Assembly (NCBI RefSeq): GCF_000428985.1
Contig: NZ_AUAZ01000008.1
Location: 85,616-149,615, forward strand
Direction: 5' to 3'
DNA: 64,000 nucleotides
Source: Marinobacterium litorale DSM 23545
GTDB taxonomy: Bacteria > Pseudomonadota > Gammaproteobacteria > Pseudomonadales > Balneatricaceae
Notes under the pieces: generated by a model
Told to the model about the DNA's origin: nothing
The model's database searches: none
What the model saw: the letters and a program-made list of their open reading frames with translations, nothing else
Part shown: piece after piece, positions 59,947-64,000 of the stretch
Numbering within the stretch: position 1 is the first letter of the stretch
How the letters are laid out: each line of letters starts with the position of its first letter
Made by a program: the position numbers and the translations under genes

Positions 59947-60579
59947 ATGAAAAAGCCGTTCTTGGCAGCCTGTTTACTTGCGGCTGCTTCTGTTTCTCTG
60001 GCTTATGCCGATGCCAGTGATGACCTGGAAGCCTTGCTGATGGGGCACGACCGGATTGAGGCCGAATTCGATCAGTACACGGTGTCGGAAGGGGGACGTC
60101 GACAGGAGCACTCCAGCGGAGATTTTGCGATCGATCGTCCGGGCCGGTTTGACTGGCGCACGGAGACACCCTTTCCCCAGCGTATTGTCAGCGATGGCGA
60201 TTACATCTGGGTTTTCGATCCGGATCTGGAGCAGGTGACGCGCAAGCCGGCTGGCAATCAAAACGACAGTGCACCGGCCCAGATTCTTAACGGAGAGGTT
60301 GATGCGCTGGAGCGGGCTTATGACATCTCCGCGTTGGAGCAGACCGATAGCCGGGCGGTTTACGAGCTTCTGCCCAAAGAGCCTCAGAACAGCAGCTTCG
60401 TAAGGATTCGTTTACTGTTCGAAAACCAGATACTGTCCGAACTGATGTTGGAAGACAGTCTGGGACAACGCACTGCAATTGTTCTCAGCAATATTGAACT
60501 GGATGGCGCGATTGACCCATCCCGTTTCAGTTTTGAACCGCCCGCCGGGGTCGACGTTATTCTGGATCCGGGGGTCTGA
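59947..60579 (+). CDS. lolA: Outer-membrane lipoprotein carrier protein LolA
   Basis: The 210-residue periplasmic chaperone carries lipoproteins from LolCDE to LolB. A signal peptide (1-20, ends AYA) precedes a single LolA fold: [40 protein letters not shown] (in parts), [10 protein letters not shown], and a late [14 protein letters not shown]. ftsK-lolA-rarA-crcB-serS is the common gammaproteobacterial order. Its TGA overlaps the rarA ATG by one base. Confidence 0.94.
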   Translation: MKKPFLAACLLAAASVSLAYADASDDLEALLMGHDRIEAEFDQYTVSEGGRRQEHSSGDFAIDRPGRFDWRTETPFPQRIVSDGDYIWVFDPDLEQVTRKPAGNQNDSAPAQILNGEVDALERAYDISALEQTDSRAVYELLPKEPQNSSFVRIRLLFENQILSELMLEDSLGQRTAIVLSNIELDGAIDPSRFSFEPPAGVDVILDPGV

Positions 60580-61952
60580 TGCAGGACCTGTTTGCTGATC
60601 AAACACCCAGTTATGAGCCGTTGGCGGCACGAATGCGGCCCCGCTCACTGGATGAGTATATGGGCCAGGAGCACCTGTTTGGGGCGCATAAGCCGCTGCG
60701 TCAGGCACTTGAACAGGGGCTGATCCACTCGATGATCTTCTGGGGGCCGCCCGGTGTCGGCAAAACCACGCTGGCCCGGTTGATTGCCCATCAGGTCGAC
60801 GCCCATTTTCTGACCATTTCCGCTGTACTCAGCGGCGTGAAAGATATCCGTCAGGCGGTGGATCAGGCGCAGCAGATCAAGGCACAAAGCGGTCGGAAAA
60901 CAATCCTGTTCGTGGATGAGGTGCATCGTTTCAACAAGTCTCAGCAGGATGCTTTTCTACCTTACGTGGAAGATGGCACGGTCATCTTTGTGGGCGCCAC
61001 CACTGAGAACCCCTCCTTCGAACTGAATAATGCGCTTCTATCCCGTGCCCGCGTTTATCTGCTTCGTTCCCTGGATGACTCGGCGCTGGAGCGGATCCTC
61101 TCCCATGCATTAACTGACCCGGAGCGCGGATTGGGAAAACGTCCTCTGGAGCTGGGGGACGATGTGATTGCGAAGCTGGCCAAAGCCGCGGATGGGGATG
61201 CACGCCGTGCGCTGAACCTGCTGGAGATTGCGGCTGATCTGGCCCGTCCTGATGGTGATAAGGAGCGGGTGGACAGCGAGGTTTTGCAGGAAGTGATGCA
61301 GGCCGGCGGGCGGCGTTATGACAAAGGCGGTGATCTCTTCTACGATCAGATATCCGCGTTCCATAAGTCCGTACGTGGCTCCTCGCCCGATGGCGCGCTG
61401 TATTGGTATTGCCGCATGCTGGATGGTGGTTGTGATCCGCTTTACGTGGCGCGGCGCTTGGTGGCGATCGCCTCCGAGGATATCGGCAACGCCGACCCCC
61501 GAGCCATGCAGGTCGCGCTTTCGGCCTGGGATGCGTTTGAGCGTGTCGGCCCCGCCGAGGGGGAGCGCGCTATTGCTCAGGCGGCTGTGTATTGCGCGTT
61601 GGCACCAAAGAGTAATGCCTTGTACCGGGCTTTTAATCAGTGTTTAGCGGATGTGCGAGCTGATCCCAGTTACGAGGTGCCCGAGCATCTGCGCAACGCG
61701 CCCACCGAATTGATGAAGGATATGGGGTACGGTGCTCAATACCGATACGCCCATGATGAGCCGAATGCGTACGCTGCCGGAGAATGTTACCTGCCGGAAG
61801 CGATTGCCGGGCGTGGCTATTATCAGCCGGAGCCGCGAGGCCTTGAGATCAAGCTGGGCGAGAAAATGGAGCGCTTGCGTCAGTGGGATCTGCAAAGTGA
61901 TCGACAGCGCTACGGCAGAACCGACAGTGGCAATGGAGGGGGGGAAGGCTGA
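60579..61952 (+). CDS. rarA: Replication-associated recombination protein RarA (MgsA)
   Basis: The 457-residue AAA+ protein acts at stalled replication forks, related to clamp loaders and eukaryotic WRNIP1. [16 protein letters not shown], Walker [11 protein letters not shown] (about 58-67), Walker [16 protein letters not shown] (about 110-124) and the tetramerisation region with [14 protein letters not shown] are intact. Start (TGATG) overlaps lolA by one base, and its end overlaps crcB the same way. Confidence 0.96.
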   Translation: MQDLFADQTPSYEPLAARMRPRSLDEYMGQEHLFGAHKPLRQALEQGLIHSMIFWGPPGVGKTTLARLIAHQVDAHFLTISAVLSGVKDIRQAVDQAQQIKAQSGRKTILFVDEVHRFNKSQQDAFLPYVEDGTVIFVGATTENPSFELNNALLSRARVYLLRSLDDSALERILSHALTDPERGLGKRPLELGDDVIAKLAKAADGDARRALNLLEIAADLARPDGDKERVDSEVLQEVMQAGGRRYDKGGDLFYDQISAFHKSVRGSSPDGALYWYCRMLDGGCDPLYVARRLVAIASEDIGNADPRAMQVALSAWDAFERVGPAEGERAIAQAAVYCALAPKSNALYRAFNQCLADVRADPSYEVPEHLRNAPTELMKDMGYGAQYRYAHDEPNAYAAGECYLPEAIAGRGYYQPEPRGLEIKLGEKMERLRQWDLQSDRQRYGRTDSGNGGGEG

Positions 61953-62320
61953 TGCACTGGTTATCGATAGCCTTGGGCGGAGCGCTGGGGGCCATGGCGC
62001 GTTATTGGGTCAGTGGGTTTCTTAACAACGCTGATTATCGACTGCCCGTCGGCACGTTGGCCGTGAACGTCGTGGGCTCCTTTCTGATGGGGGTCTGCTT
62101 CGTCCTGATTCTGGAAAAGGCGCGCCTGTCGCCGGAAATGCGGCCCCTGCTGATGACCGGTTTTATGGGGGCATTTACCACCTTCTCCACATTCTCGCTG
62201 GAAACGGTGGCCTTGATTCAGGAGGGGCATATAATGTCCGCCCTGATTTATATATCATTGAGCCTCGCTTTATGCTTGGTCGCGCTTTATGCGGGCCTGG
62301 TTTTAACCCGAATGATCTGA
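61952..62320 (+). CDS. crcB: Fluoride channel CrcB (Fluc)
   Basis: The 122-residue dual-topology protein has four membrane helices and exports fluoride. GGALGAMARYW, the pore segment GTLAVNVVGSFLMGV and GFMGAFTTFSTFSLE are the family motifs; the last holds the Phe and Thr residues lining the fluoride path and the central sodium site. It starts on the rarA stop (TGATG). No fluoride riboswitch is seen; expression follows the operon. serS begins 30 bases on. Confidence 0.95.
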   Translation: MHWLSIALGGALGAMARYWVSGFLNNADYRLPVGTLAVNVVGSFLMGVCFVLILEKARLSPEMRPLLMTGFMGAFTTFSTFSLETVALIQEGHIMSALIYISLSLALCLVALYAGLVLTRMI

Positions 62321-63628
<1,308 letters not shown>

Positions 63629-63648
63629 TCGCTCGATGGTTGAAAGAA

Positions 63649-63674
63649 AGGCGTGCCCCCGGGTGCGCCTTTTT
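63649..63674 (+). terminator. Rho-independent terminator of serS
   Basis: AGGCGTGCC pairs with GGTGCGCCT (two G-U pairs) around a CCCG loop and is followed by TTTTT. It lies 20 bases after the serS stop. Five bases after the T-run the group II intron begins. Confidence 0.9.
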
Positions 63675-63679
63675 GCTTT

Positions 63680-64000
<321 letters not shown>

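Noticed and set aside
61952..62320. Fluoride riboswitch before crcB
   Set aside because: crcB starts on the rarA stop codon, so there is no leader to hold one.

Overview
The window reads as chromosome of a moderately GC-rich gammaproteobacterium, close to the Pseudomonas / Oceanospirillales end of the class. This is an inference from gene order and protein similarity. The run leuCDB-asd-usg-fimV-truA-trpF-accD-folC-dedD-cvpA-purF-metZ follows the Pseudomonas arrangement. The 531-residue isocitrate lyase and the cspD-clpS-clpA-infA-bpt-aat-trxB-ftsK-lolA-rarA-crcB-serS run point the same way. Almost everything is single-copy housekeeping DNA. No CRISPR array, prophage, transposase or plasmid gene was seen. 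The only mobile element is the 5' end of a group II intron at the right edge.

Layout. 1-16.6 kb (+): leucine and aspartate-semialdehyde genes, FimV, TruA, TrpF, AccD, FolC, DedD, CvpA, PurF, MetZ and DusC, with ThpR on the minus strand. 16.7-19.3 kb: the AmmeMemoRadiSam trio (radical-SAM enzyme, MEMO1 family, AMMECR1 family). 19.3-23.0 kb (-): IbpA-like small heat-shock protein with a sigma-32-type promoter and a ROSE-like RNA thermometer, a DUF2185 protein and aconitase B. 23.3-27.2 kb (+): six tightly packed genes of unknown collective role (an all-helical protein, a degenerate receiver-like protein, two Roadblock-type proteins, a free-standing Aer-type PAS protein and a PhnD-like binding protein without signal peptide), closed by a strong terminator. 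27.3-33.4 kb: MiaE, LpxH, PpiB, GlnS, a lipoprotein and CysS. 33.5-33.9 kb: tRNA-Arg(TCT), tRNA-His(GTG), tRNA-Leu(TAG), tRNA-His(GTG). 34-41.6 kb: tig-clpP-clpX, an HDOD/degenerate-EAL regulator, YlqF GTPase with a basic partner, CDGSH protein, DUF2892 protein and a Crp/Fnr regulator. 41.7-51.4 kb: mostly minus strand, aceA, an AT-rich gap, roxA, trmJ, purB, hflD, mnmA, nudJ, then moaE(+), rluE and cspD. 51.6-63.6 kb: clpS-clpA, infA-bpt-aat-trxB on the minus strand, then ftsK-lolA-rarA-crcB-serS. 63.68 kb to the end: group II intron domain I region, inserted just after the serS terminator.

Functional themes are amino-acid, purine and folate synthesis; tRNA supply and modification (TruA, DusC, MiaE, TrmJ, MnmA, GlnRS, CysRS, SerRS); and proteolysis with N-end-rule degradation (Tig, ClpPX, ClpSA, Bpt, Aat). 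Aconitase and isocitrate lyase are both present.

The most promising undescribed system is the six-gene cluster at 23310-27243. Its proteins look like a cytosolic redox or ligand-sensing relay without a histidine kinase, chemoreceptor or small GTPase nearby. The clearest regulatory RNA is the ibpA leader at about 19725-19816.
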